The notes: generated from the sequence alone by a model not told the origin. A stretch of DNA of 17,791 nucleotides from Candidatus Gastranaerophilales bacterium (GCA_028277195.1 JANQGS010000204.1:1-17791); one strand, 5' to 3'; shown: positions 7,748 through 14,902, numbered from the stretch's first letter. Translations and numbers: made by a program.

Positions 7748-7836
7748 ATGAGATTGAAAAATATTATCCTGGCGCAAAAAAATCCAAAGAATGGCAGGCA
7801 GGTTTAAGAGGTGTTTTATACTACCGAAATTGTTGC
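7748..7836. other. Short gap with no recognised gene
   Basis: This stretch separates the stub from the M16 peptidase stop codon. One open frame (7750-7845, +) reads EIEKYYPGAKKSKEWQAG and further, but has no start codon or recognised family. It could be decayed coding sequence. No hairpin with a T-tract was seen, so the plus-strand unit and the peptidase converge without an obvious terminator. Confidence 0.3.
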
Positions 7837-10665
7837 CTAATATAAAGTAACATTCCCCAGCGACTCCAGATAAGGCTTCGTATTCTTTATGGTGTCGGGG
7901 CTTGCAATGATTGAAATCACCGAAGGCCGGGTTAAATACAGCTTTGCGGCATTCTGCACGTCAGCCGGGGTAAGCGAATCTATCGCATCAACCAGCTCAT
8001 TATTAAACCGTGCCCCGTAAACACTGTCAGAACCGGCCTGCAACCTGTCAGCCCTTGCGCTTGAGAATTCCATAACGTCGCTTATATCTTTTTTAACCTG
8101 GGCTTTTGCCGTATTGAGCTCTTCTTCGCCTACGGGTGTTGTTATAAGGCTGTTAATATGGCCCCTGAACCCGTCAAGTGATTTTTCCAGGTTATCATAC
8201 ATTGCGCCGTTAAGGTCATCTTCTGTTGTTGTCTTAATGGAAAGCGCCAGATTGCCGTATTTCCAGTCGGAATGGTATCTTGAGCCGACCTGGTAAGCGA
8301 GTTTTTGCTTTTCCCGGAGGTCAATGAATAATCTTGAATTGCTGTTCCCCCCGAGCACCTCGTTTAGCAGGACCAGTACGGCATGGTCCTTAACATTGCC
8401 GCTTTCTTTTATCTTAAACACCTGCGTTACAACCGCCTGGTCCCTGTTCTCGGCTTCTGCTATGACAGCGGTCTGCCCCGGGGTTTGTGAATGCGGGGCA
8501 GGCGTGGTGTGATAGGGTTTTCTAAAACTTATACCCTGCCGCAATTGGGAAAATACGGCATTATCCAGCCCTGGAGTCTTGCTTACAGGCCCGTCAATAA
8601 CCGCTACACCCTGGGAATCGCCGATTAAATCCCGATACAGATTATAAACATCATTTAACGTAACCTGGTCAAGGGTTTCAAGGGTTTTTCTCGGGGTTAT
8701 ACCGCTTTCGTAATCAGGGTAAAGCATTTCCATAGCCCTGTCTGTCGGGTTTTTAGGCCTGCTTTCATAAATCAGCCTTAATTCTTCCTTTGCCCTGTTG
8801 AATTTTTCCTGTGAGAAATCAGGATTATAGAGCATTTCCTTTATAACTCCCAGGGCGAGGGGCAGGTTTTCCCCGGGACAGGAAGCCCCTATGCCCAGGG
8901 CTTTTGAGCCTGCTCCTGTGGCTATATCCAAGTTATAGGCGTCTATTATCTGGTTCAGGTAATCCTCAGGGTAACTGCGTGTGCCCTTTTTGAGCATCAG
9001 GGATAAAATATCAGCCACCCCGGGCTTTAATGTTTTTATATCATCGGTTCTCAGCTCAATATTTACGCTCGCTTTAGTGGCCCAGGGGTTGTCATTCATA
9101 ATAACGCGAAGGTTATTGGGCAAGTCATATTCTTTTATATCATTAAATTTAAACTGGTCGGAATTCCCGCTGAAAGATATTTGCGCGGATTTTTGGGGAT
9201 GCAGCACGACTATGGATGCCCTGTTGAGGTCCAGGTATTTCCCGGCGGCATTCTGTATATCCCGCGGGGTAAGGGCGTCGATATAGCTTTCAGCGTTTGT
9301 ATAAGCCCTGATGTCGCCGTGGCCCGTTACGGCCTTGGCGAGCATGTCCGCTACTCCCATGGAGCTTTCGCTCATTGAGGCAATGTTGTTTTTCATCTTG
9401 TTTTTAACTATAAACATTTCCTGCGGGCTCAACGGGCGGTATGCCATGCCATAGAGCGTCGAGTATATTGTTTGCAGGCCCTGTTCCTGCTGTCCGGGCT
9501 CAAAGTTGGCGGATACCTGGATTAACTGCGGGGAATTAAAATCAGAGCTCAATACTGATATATCTCCGTCCGGCTTTGAACTGTAGGGCTTTAATGCTCT
9601 TGTGAGCCTTGCGTTTTCATAACCGGTAAGTGCCGTTAACATTCCCATTGAGGCAAAAGTTTCCCTGATATTGTTGTTTTGCGGCCCGGCAAAAGCCATG
9701 GCTGTCATACAGGCATTTATATGCGGGCTTGTAATGTCTTCCCGCACTGTTTTCGGGGTCAGGTTAAGCGGTTCGTTGTATTCGGGTTCGCTAACGGGCG
9801 GGGATTTTCTCCTGTTAAATAACGGGCTGGCTATGTTTATGACCTTTTCCGGGTCAACGTCCCCTACTATTACCGTCAGCATTTTATCAGGGGTATAGTT
9901 TTTGTCGTAGCGCTCCTGCACAATTTCTTTTGTAAGGCCCTGTATTGTTTTTGAAGAGCCGGCAATCAGGCCCTGGTAGTCTGTTTTTATCCCGAAAAGG
10001 TTTTTAATCAGCGCATTATAAGCCCGGTCATAGGGGTCATCCTGGTACATCTGGATTTCTGATATAACCGGGCCTTTTTCCTTCTCTACCATGGCATCGG
10101 AAAATTCCGGGAACATAAGCATATTGGCGTGCATTGTAAGGTATTCTTCAAGGGCCGCTTCATTATTCAGGGGGGATTTTATAAAATAGTCGGTATCAGC
10201 GGTGTCAGTGCTGGCATTGTACGAACCGCCGGATTTTATTACCCTTTCAACAAATTCATTGGGGGCGAGACCTTTAGAGCCGTTAAACAGGCTGTGCTCA
10301 ATAAAATGCCTTATTCCCCTGTATTCACCTTCGTTGAACGAACCTGTTTTTACGTAGGTTTTTATTGCGGTAGGGCCTTTTTTGGGAATAATCGCTATTG
10401 CCTGGCCGTTATCGAGTTCATAGAGCCTTGCTGTTGTATCTAAAACCGGCAGTTTAAAGGGGGTTAATTCCTTATATCCCGGCCCTTTGGAAATAACGGG
10501 CAATATATAGCTTTGCATTACGGCATTCATATCCGAATTCCACGGATAAGCGGGCGGGCTGTAACTTAGCCGGTTTCTCGCGGAAGGATTGTTCACGGCA
10601 ACAGGATAGTACGCCCGGTTTACCTGAGGCTGGGCATTATTATAGTAATAAGGTACGCCTGTCAT
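7837..10665 (-). CDS. M16-family zinc metallopeptidase (insulinase/pitrilysin type), two-repeat protein
   Basis: This 942-residue M16 peptidase has both tandem halves in one chain. The active half shows the inverted zinc motif HFIEH (residues 120-124) and, 79 residues after its second histidine, the third zinc ligand in VISEIQ (E203), matching HxxEH-x(about 76)-E. The second half has no HxxEH (the equivalent region reads LKPGVADILSLMLKKGT). It keeps the substrate-binding R/Y motif SRLFIDLREKQKLAYQV. I chose the ATG at 10665 because AAGGAAG stands 7-9 nt upstream. A TTG at 10698 would add 11 residues but has no ribosome site. The first roughly 70 residues are rich in Tyr, Pro, Asn and Ala and show no signal peptide, so cytoplasmic location is most likely. 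The gene is divergent from rph. Confidence 0.93.
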   Translation of the reverse strand: MTGVPYYYNNAQPQVNRAYYPVAVNNPSARNRLSYSPPAYPWNSDMNAVMQSYILPVISKGPGYKELTPFKLPVLDTTARLYELDNGQAIAIIPKKGPTAIKTYVKTGSFNEGEYRGIRHFIEHSLFNGSKGLAPNEFVERVIKSGGSYNASTDTADTDYFIKSPLNNEAALEEYLTMHANMLMFPEFSDAMVEKEKGPVISEIQMYQDDPYDRAYNALIKNLFGIKTDYQGLIAGSSKTIQGLTKEIVQERYDKNYTPDKMLTVIVGDVDPEKVINIASPLFNRRKSPPVSEPEYNEPLNLTPKTVREDITSPHINACMTAMAFAGPQNNNIRETFASMGMLTALTGYENARLTRALKPYSSKPDGDISVLSSDFNSPQLIQVSANFEPGQQEQGLQTIYSTLYGMAYRPLSPQEMFIVKNKMKNNIASMSESSMGVADMLAKAVTGHGDIRAYTNAESYIDALTPRDIQNAAGKYLDLNRASIVVLHPQKSAQISFSGNSDQFKFNDIKEYDLPNNLRVIMNDNPWATKASVNIELRTDDIKTLKPGVADILSLMLKKGTRSYPEDYLNQIIDAYNLDIATGAGSKALGIGASCPGENLPLALGVIKEMLYNPDFSQEKFNRAKEELRLIYESRPKNPTDRAMEMLYPDYESGITPRKTLETLDQVTLNDVYNLYRDLIGDSQGVAVIDGPVSKTPGLDNAVFSQLRQGISFRKPYHTTPAPHSQTPGQTAVIAEAENRDQAVVTQVFKIKESGNVKDHAVLVLLNEVLGGNSNSRLFIDLREKQKLAYQVGSRYHSDWKYGNLALSIKTTTEDDLNGAMYDNLEKSLDGFRGHINSLITTPVGEEELNTAKAQVKKDISDVMEFSSARADRLQAGSDSVYGARFNNELVDAIDSLTPADVQNAAKLYLTRPSVISIIASPDTIKNTKPYLESLGNVTLY

Positions 10666-10681
10666 TGAACTACTTCCTTTT

Positions 10682-10720
10682 CCCAAAAATGGCCACAATT
10701 AAATAAAAACCGTTTTTGGG
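10682..10720 (-). other. Inverted repeat in the leader of the M16 peptidase mRNA
   Basis: CCCAAAAATGG (10682-10692) and CCGTTTTTGGG (10710-10720) form an 11-bp stem with one mismatch and a 17-nt loop. It lies immediately before the Shine-Dalgarno sequence on the minus strand. It has no T-tract placed for termination, so it could modulate ribosome access. Confidence 0.4.
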
Positions 10721-10784
10721 GGAAAATTACCTTTTATAATTAATTTTTTATATTTTATTTACAAATGTTTATAAAAGTTTGCTC

Positions 10785-10811
10785 TTGTAATTACTCAGGC
10801 AGCAGTATAAT
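10785..10811 (+). promoter_or_regulatory. Probable rph promoter
   Basis: TTGTAA (10785-10790) and TATAAT (10806-10811) are 15 nt apart, slightly short of ideal. They lie about 68 nt before the rph start codon, giving a leader of roughly 60 nt. The rest of the 10699-10878 gap is AT-rich and holds the opposing peptidase promoter region. Confidence 0.5.
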
Positions 10812-10878
10812 ACTCAGTTGCACTATTAATTAATAATGATAAAATTAACTTAACAGAAAAGTAGATAGTTTGAAATAA

Positions 10879-11592
10879 ATGCTGACCAGAAAAAACAACA
10901 GGGCCATAAATCAGCTCAGACCAATAAAATTTACCCCCGGCTTTACTAAAAACGCCGCCGGCTCAGTGCTTGTAGAGTTCGGTGACACAAAAGTCATAGT
11001 AACAGCCTCTATTGAGGATAAAGTACCCCGCTTTCTCCAGGATACAGGAAAAGGCTGGCTTACGGCGGAATATTCCCTTTTGCCCGGCTCAACCGATAAA
11101 AGGGTTTCCAGGGACAGGGGGATGCTCGTATCAGGCAGGACACAGGAAATCCAGAGGTTAATCGGCAGGAGCCTCAGGGCTGCGGTTGATTTAACAAAAA
11201 TCGGGGAAAAGACTGTCATAATAGATGCTGATGTAATTCAGGCGGACGGAGGCACCCGTACAGCAAGCATATCAGGAGGTTATATAGCGCTTTGTGAGGC
11301 TTTGAAAGACTTTACACCCTCACCTTTGTTAGAACAGGTTGCCGCAGTGAGCGTGGGGATAATTGACGGGGAAATTCTTCTTGATTTGGACTATTCAGAG
11401 GACTCTAACGCTGACGCGGATGCAAATATAGTCATGACAGCATCGGGAAAAATCCTGGAATTTCAGGTTACAAGCGAAAAAAAGCCTTTTAACATGGAAC
11501 AGGCCATTAAAATACTTGAAACAGGGGAAAAGGGTATCAAGGACATTATCGCAATCCGGGAACAGTTGCACTTACTGCCGTCTCAGCCCTGA
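10879..11592 (+). CDS. rph: Ribonuclease PH (tRNA 3'-end phosphorolytic exoribonuclease)
   Basis: RNase PH trims the 3' ends of tRNA precursors and other RNAs using phosphate, releasing nucleoside diphosphates, and works as a hexamer. The 237-residue length is normal. Diagnostic stretches are NQLRPIKFTPGFTKNAAGSV (residues 11-30), VEFGDTKVIVTAS, and GRTQEIQRLIGRSLRA (86-101, which includes the phosphate-binding arginine). DADVIQADGGTRTASISGG (117-134) carries the catalytic acid region. The ATG at 10879 gives the usual short N-terminus; no Shine-Dalgarno site is visible. The frequent partner gene rdgB is not next door. The gene converges with the response regulator with a single base between the stop codons. 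Confidence 0.97.
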   Translation: MLTRKNNRAINQLRPIKFTPGFTKNAAGSVLVEFGDTKVIVTASIEDKVPRFLQDTGKGWLTAEYSLLPGSTDKRVSRDRGMLVSGRTQEIQRLIGRSLRAAVDLTKIGEKTVIIDADVIQADGGTRTASISGGYIALCEALKDFTPSPLLEQVAAVSVGIIDGEILLDLDYSEDSNADADANIVMTASGKILEFQVTSEKKPFNMEQAIKILETGEKGIKDIIAIREQLHLLPSQP

Positions 11593-11593
11593 G

Positions 11594-12238
11594 CTACTCA
11601 AGTTCCCTGTTTAAACCATGGATTAACTTCTGGAGTTTTTCCCTGGAGGGGATTTTTAGCTTTTCAAAAATATTGTGAATATGCCTTTTTACTGTGCCTG
11701 AGCTGATAAAGAGCTTTTCCGCTATGTCTGTGTTCCTGTCGTTCAGCATTACACAGGAAATAATCTCTATTTCCCTTTCGGATATGTTCCTGTGCTCTTT
11801 AAGATAGCTTGCTGTTTTTTGTGAAATAAAATACAGGTTCTCCATTTCCCTGAACTTGTTTTGCCGCATGGAGAGCCTGAAGCACTTTTGCAGTGTTTCC
11901 AGCAACCTTTGCCTGCTCACGGGCTTTTCAAGAAAATAAAAAATACCGGCATTTACCGAGTCTATGACCAAATTTTTGTCTGCGTATGCTGTTATCATTA
12001 CTATGGGTATTTTTTGCGCTGATATTTCGGGTTCATTTTTTATAAAGGAGATGCCCTGCCCGTCGGGCAGCCTGTTGTCCAGCAAAATGCAGTCGTATTT
12101 TTCCCGGGAAAGCAGTTTAGCGGCCTGCTCAAGGTTTTTGGCAGCCTCGACCGCCGGGAAAACCTGGCTGGCATATTCCCCGTAACTGCCTAAAAGCTCT
12201 TCATCGTCCTCAATTATCAGTATTTTCAGCTCTTTCAT
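11594..12238 (-). CDS. NarL/FixJ-type response regulator (receiver plus LuxR HTH), orphan
   Basis: This 214-residue two-component transcription regulator has an intact receiver domain (about residues 5-118): acidic pocket D11-D12, phospho-acceptor D54 in LLDNRLPDG, T83 in MITAYAD and K105 in LEKPV. The C-terminal LuxR-type helix-turn-helix (about 150-212) reads ISEREIEIISCVMLNDRNTD and then SGTVKRHIHNIFEKL, with the typical recognition-helix pattern. Its ATG follows the stop codon of the upstream DJ-1 family gene with no gap, so it is cotranscribed and probably translated by re-initiation, since no well-placed Shine-Dalgarno site is present. No histidine kinase gene is in the window, so the signal and target genes are unknown. 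Confidence 0.92.
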   Translation of the reverse strand: MKELKILIIEDDEELLGSYGEYASQVFPAVEAAKNLEQAAKLLSREKYDCILLDNRLPDGQGISFIKNEPEISAQKIPIVMITAYADKNLVIDSVNAGIFYFLEKPVSRQRLLETLQKCFRLSMRQNKFREMENLYFISQKTASYLKEHRNISEREIEIISCVMLNDRNTDIAEKLFISSGTVKRHIHNIFEKLKIPSREKLQKLIHGLNRELE

Positions 12239-12778
12239 CTACTCAAGCAGCATTCCCCTGGCGACCGCAGAAGTATCCTTACCCAGGGCCTTGCCTATCC
12301 GGAGCGCAAAACCAAAAGCAGCCCCCGGGCCTTTGCCTGTAATAATGTTTTTATCCTGTACAACCATATCAGTAAGGGGCTTTTTCTCGAAATATTCCTC
12401 AAAACCCGGATAAACCGTAAATTTAACATCTTCCAGAACCCCGGCAGCGCCCAGGACAATAGGAGCTGCGCATATCGCACATACAAAAGCGCCCCGTTCG
12501 TTTGCTTTTTGTATAACTTCCATAACATTACCGTTGTTTTTAAGGTTAGCAGTCCCGGGCATTCCGCCGGGGAGTATGACAGCTTTAAATTTATCGTTTT
12601 TGCAATCCGGCAGCTTTTTATCGGCAATAAACCTTATTTTCCCGGAAGATTCGGTTTCCGGGCTGTCATTAACGGAAGCAATACATACATCGATGCCCAG
12701 CCTTCTTAATACATCAACAGTTATTACAGCCTCTGCTTCCTCAAACCCGTTAGCCAGGATAATCAAGACATCGCCCAT
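12239..12778 (-). CDS. DJ-1/PfpI (YajL-like) family protein
   Basis: This 179-residue member of the DJ-1/YajL branch belongs to a family of small cytoplasmic proteins linked to oxidative and carbonyl stress; the exact reaction is disputed. The Glu that stabilises the nucleophile is E16 in GFEEAEAV. The nucleophilic Cys is C103 in AICAAP. The PGGMPG loop (70-75) and the GKGPGAAFGFAL segment near 150 are typical. The start codon is certain: two AAGGAGG boxes in tandem lie upstream, the nearer one 5 nt from the ATG. It is the first gene of a two-gene minus-strand unit with the response regulator, suggesting that the regulator's output or input could concern stress, though that is only contextual. 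Confidence 0.9.
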   Translation of the reverse strand: MGDVLIILANGFEEAEAVITVDVLRRLGIDVCIASVNDSPETESSGKIRFIADKKLPDCKNDKFKAVILPGGMPGTANLKNNGNVMEVIQKANERGAFVCAICAAPIVLGAAGVLEDVKFTVYPGFEEYFEKKPLTDMVVQDKNIITGKGPGAAFGFALRIGKALGKDTSAVARGMLLE

Positions 12779-12782
12779 ACAA

Positions 12783-12797
12783 TTCCTCCTTTTCCTC
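12783..12797 (-). promoter_or_regulatory. Tandem Shine-Dalgarno boxes
   Basis: On the minus strand two copies of AAGGAGG stand 8 nt apart (period AAGGAGGA) immediately before the ATG of the DJ-1 family gene. The proximal copy is at ideal spacing and the distal one is redundant or acts as a standby site. A perfect AT palindrome, AATAAAATTTTATT (12804-12817), sits just upstream. Confidence 0.75.
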
Positions 12798-12855
12798 CTT
12801 TTTAATAAAATTTTATTTATTCAATTTTAGCATTAAATTTGTAGTTATTCCCTTA

Positions 12856-12864
12856 TGGTAAAAT
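12856..12864 (+). promoter_or_regulatory. Extended -10 element abutting the purine nucleoside phosphorylase start
   Basis: TGG-TAAAAT (TG at 12856-12857, hexamer 12859-12864) lies 7 nt before the ATG at 12872. No Shine-Dalgarno sequence is present, so the message may be leaderless. Confidence 0.45.
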
Positions 12865-12871
12865 ACTGCTT

Positions 12872-13678
12872 ATGAAGAACTCCACGGACTATATAAGCCA
12901 AAAAATCGCTCCATCAGGCATTAAACCCGATACAGGCATAATTCTCGGCTCAGGCCTCGGGGGTATTGCTGATGAAATAGAGGGGATAAGTATTCCGTAC
13001 GCTGGCATCCCCGGGTTCAAAACCTCCACAATACAGGGCCATGCCGGAAAACTCATAGTCGGAAAACTTTGCTCCAAGGGTATAATAGCCATGCAAGGCA
13101 GGCTGCACTACTATGAAGGGCATTCTTTAAGGGAAATAGTCCACCCTGTGAGGGTCATGCGGCTGCTTGGAGTTAAAAACCTCATTGTAACAAACGCAGC
13201 AGGCGGCATAAACAGGGACTTTAAGCCCGGGGACTTAATGATAATAGAGGACCATATTAATTTTACAGGGAATAATCCTCTTATAGGCCAGAATATAGAG
13301 GAACTTGGAGTAAGATTCCCTGATATGAGCCGGGCTTACTCTGAAGAACTTATTAATGCAGCGGAAATTGCCGCAAATAAACTTAAGATTAATATAAAAA
13401 AGGGTGTTTACGCTGCTGTTACCGGCCCGAGTTATGAAACCCCGGCGGAAGTAAGAATGCTGAGGACCCTGGGAGCGGACGCCGTCGGGATGTCAACCGT
13501 GCCAGAGGTCATTGCGGCAAGACATGCCGGGTTAGACGTGCTGGGCATCTCCTGTATATCAAACATGGCCTGCGGTGTGCTTGATAAACCCCTGTGTCAT
13601 GAAGAAGTGATTGAGATAACAAAGGGGATTGAAAACGTATTTACTGCGCTGGTTAAGGAAATACTCCGGGGACTATAG
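12872..13678 (+). CDS. punA: Purine nucleoside phosphorylase, trimeric PNP type
   Basis: PNP cleaves guanosine and inosine (and deoxy forms) with phosphate to free base plus (deoxy)ribose-1-phosphate in purine salvage. The 268-residue length fits the trimeric low-molecular-mass class. Phosphate-binding and active-site segments are visible in order: GSGLGG (27-32), TIQGHAGKL, GRLHYYEGH, VTNAAGGIN, GPSYETPAEVRML, then GADAVGMSTVPEVIAARH with the sugar-binding MS and base-binding region, and SNMACG near the end. MTA phosphorylases share the fold, but GADAVGMSTVPEV and the C-terminal Asn fit PNP better. It stands alone, with no Shine-Dalgarno site, and converges on the next minus-strand gene across 4 bases. 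Confidence 0.95.
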   Translation: MKNSTDYISQKIAPSGIKPDTGIILGSGLGGIADEIEGISIPYAGIPGFKTSTIQGHAGKLIVGKLCSKGIIAMQGRLHYYEGHSLREIVHPVRVMRLLGVKNLIVTNAAGGINRDFKPGDLMIIEDHINFTGNNPLIGQNIEELGVRFPDMSRAYSEELINAAEIAANKLKINIKKGVYAAVTGPSYETPAEVRMLRTLGADAVGMSTVPEVIAARHAGLDVLGISCISNMACGVLDKPLCHEEVIEITKGIENVFTALVKEILRGL

Positions 13679-13682
13679 CCTT

Positions 13683-14024
13683 TTATACAGTCAGCCGAAA
13701 AAGGTTTTTGAATATATTTTTAAACCCCTTTTTGCTCAGAACAGGCGCTTTTTCATAATATTCCCCGTAATCCTGAATTATGTTTAAAGGCAACGGCTCT
13801 CCGTTTTTTAGGCTACAGGCAATTCCCTCAAGGTGTTCTGCCTGTTCTTCCGCGTAATCAGGGTCGTGTTTTCTGTAATCCTCGTCAGCCTCATAGTGCA
13901 GCAGGGCATGAAACGCGCACTCCAGCGATGAGCATTCTTCATCACGGGGAAAATGCTTTATAGCATCCTGAATGCTTATTTTCTCGGCTAAAACCTGCAT
14001 TATAAGCTCTCCAGCCTTATTCAT
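13683..14024 (-). CDS. Small acidic protein of unknown function
   Basis: I do not recognise this family. From the ATG at 14024 it is 113 residues, soluble, with an acidic middle (HYEADEDYRKHDPDYAEEQA, about residues 42-61) and a basic C-terminus (KKGFKNIFKNLF). The composition suggests a helical protein. I preferred the ATG at 14024 over a TTG at 14051 because that ATG overlaps the stop codon of the upstream lipoprotein gene (8 nt shared, 14017-14024). This is a normal coupling arrangement, and neither start has a strong ribosome site. The coupling implies that the two small proteins are made together. Confidence 0.6.
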   Translation of the reverse strand: MNKAGELIMQVLAEKISIQDAIKHFPRDEECSSLECAFHALLHYEADEDYRKHDPDYAEEQAEHLEGIACSLKNGEPLPLNIIQDYGEYYEKAPVLSKKGFKNIFKNLFRLTV

Positions 14025-14268
14025 TCCCAAACCTGATTTTCTCGGGGCCAAATTTTATATCTCCTAATTCAAATCTTGAGCCATTTTCTCCCTCTTTACC
14101 CGAGGTGTCCTCCTCAATCAATACAGTACCGTTTTTATACCTGGTAACTTCATATTTTGCCTGTGTATCTTTATCTCCAATATTTATTAATTGTTTATTA
14201 TTATTACAACCTGTGCAAAATAATAAAAAAATGTTAAGTATGAAGTATAATTTTAAGTATTTTTTCAT
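14017..14268 (-). CDS. Putative small lipoprotein
   Basis: This 83-residue protein begins MKKYLKLYFILNIFLLFCTGC: a basic start, a hydrophobic run (residues 7-18) and a lipobox-like CTGC whose C21 would be lipidated. The -3 residue is Cys rather than the usual Leu, so the signal is slightly atypical. After NNNK the mature part is about 60 residues, hydrophilic, with KYEVTRYKNGTVLIEED resembling a short beta-rich segment. No known family is recognised. It is first in a two-gene unit with the small acidic protein, and divergent from tadA across 68 bp of AT-rich sequence. Confidence 0.62.
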   Translation of the reverse strand: MKKYLKLYFILNIFLLFCTGCNNNKQLINIGDKDTQAKYEVTRYKNGTVLIEEDTSGKEGENGSRFELGDIKFGPEKIRFGNE

Positions 14269-14336
14269 TTTTTCAAAAAAATTTAATACTTATTACCATT
14301 ATAATACTTTTTATATACAATTTCACTACTTTAATT

Positions 14337-14777
14337 ATGCGAAAACATACCGAATTTATGCAAAAAGCTCTTTTAGAAGCCGGGAAATCCGGCAGGGACA
14401 TACCTGTAGGCGCATTGCTGGTGAATAAAAACAATGAAATAATTGCAAAAGCGCACAACAAAAAAGAAGCAAAAAATGACCCCACTGCCCATGCTGAAAT
14501 AATAGCCATAAAACAGGCCGCAAAAAAATACAATAACTGGAGGCTGGAGGACTTAACGCTGTATGTTACACTTGAGCCCTGCCCGATGTGCGCTTCGGCC
14601 ATATTGTACAGCCGGATACCGCAACTGGTTTTCGGGGCGTATGACCCGCTTTACGGGGCTTTCGGCTCAGTCATAAATATGAGTGATTACATAAAATTTA
14701 AGCCCGGGATTACCGGCGGTGTGCTGGAGCGTGAGTGCGGGGCATTGATGAGGGATTTTTTTGGGGAGAGGAGGTAA
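14337..14777 (+). CDS. tadA: tRNA(adenosine34) deaminase TadA
   Basis: TadA converts adenosine to inosine at the wobble position of tRNA-Arg(ACG), which lets one tRNA read three codons. The 146-residue length is typical. The zinc and catalytic site is intact: HAE at residues 52-54 (H52 zinc ligand, E54 proton shuttle) and PCPMC at 81-85 (C82 and C85 zinc ligands). The family-specific GAYDPLYGAFGSV follows near 115. Free cytidine or guanine deaminases share the core, but the total pattern (NNEIIAKAHN, NDPTAHAE, LEPCPMCASAIL) is TadA. The gene lies between the divergent lipoprotein gene and a predicted small RNA that points back toward its 3' end. Confidence 0.96.
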   Translation: MRKHTEFMQKALLEAGKSGRDIPVGALLVNKNNEIIAKAHNKKEAKNDPTAHAEIIAIKQAAKKYNNWRLEDLTLYVTLEPCPMCASAILYSRIPQLVFGAYDPLYGAFGSVINMSDYIKFKPGITGGVLERECGALMRDFFGERR

Positions 14778-14797
14778 CATAATGATTAATAAACATC

Positions 14798-14848
14798 AAA
14801 AACCCCGGCGACTATGCTAAATAGCAGGGAGAACATCCGAGGTTGTAC
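14798..14848 (-). ncRNA. Predicted small RNA of about 50 nt with terminator-like hairpin
   Basis: On the minus strand, AACCTCGG (14844-14837) pairs with CCGGGGTT (14808-14801) in 8 bp that include one T-G wobble, followed at once by a run of five T (14802-14798). Inside is a second hairpin, TGCT-ATTT-AGCA (14826-14815). A CU-rich strand, TGTTCTCCCTG, lies in the internal loop. A near-consensus promoter sits exactly one start-point distance upstream. On the plus strand the wobble becomes a C-A mismatch and there is no T-tract, so the element is built for minus-strand RNA. It matches no RNA family I know. The transcript ends and function are inference. Confidence 0.55.
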
Positions 14849-14854
14849 ATTTAT

Positions 14855-14882
14855 ATTATAACCTATTTTAAATAAGTTTCAA
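14855..14882 (-). promoter_or_regulatory. Near-consensus sigma70-type promoter on the minus strand driving the small RNA
   Basis: TTGAAA (14882-14877), a 16-nt spacer and TATAAT (14860-14855) read on the minus strand. The predicted start is about 14848, directly before the hairpin. No protein-coding gene lies downstream on this strand before the T-tract. Confidence 0.6.
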
Positions 14883-14902
14883 TAAGTTTTAAGTGAATAA
14901 AA

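Noticed and set aside
7750..7845. Open frame EIEKYYPGAKKSK... as a separate gene
   Set aside because: It has no start codon or ribosome site, is only 31 codons long, and runs into the 3' end of the peptidase gene; no family recognised.
9671..10443. Plus-strand open frames opposite the M16 peptidase
   Set aside because: They are antisense shadows of a long, motif-bearing gene and show no domain or ribosome site.
10666..10698. TTG start giving 11 extra residues on the M16 peptidase
   Set aside because: No ribosome site precedes the TTG, while AAGGAAG is well placed for the ATG at 10665, and the extra residues would lie across that site and the hairpin arm.
12804..12817. AT palindrome AATAAAATTTTATT as an operator
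   Set aside because: It is perfect, but such palindromes arise easily in AT-rich intergenic DNA and no regulator is tied to it.
14025..14051. TTG start for the small acidic protein
   Set aside because: The ATG at 14024 overlaps the upstream stop in a classic coupling arrangement; the TTG would lengthen the overlap without any ribosome site.
14798..14844. The hairpin after tadA as a normal plus-strand tadA terminator
   Set aside because: On the plus strand the stem has a C-A mismatch and is followed by GTACATTTATA rather than a T-run; the T-tract is on the minus strand.
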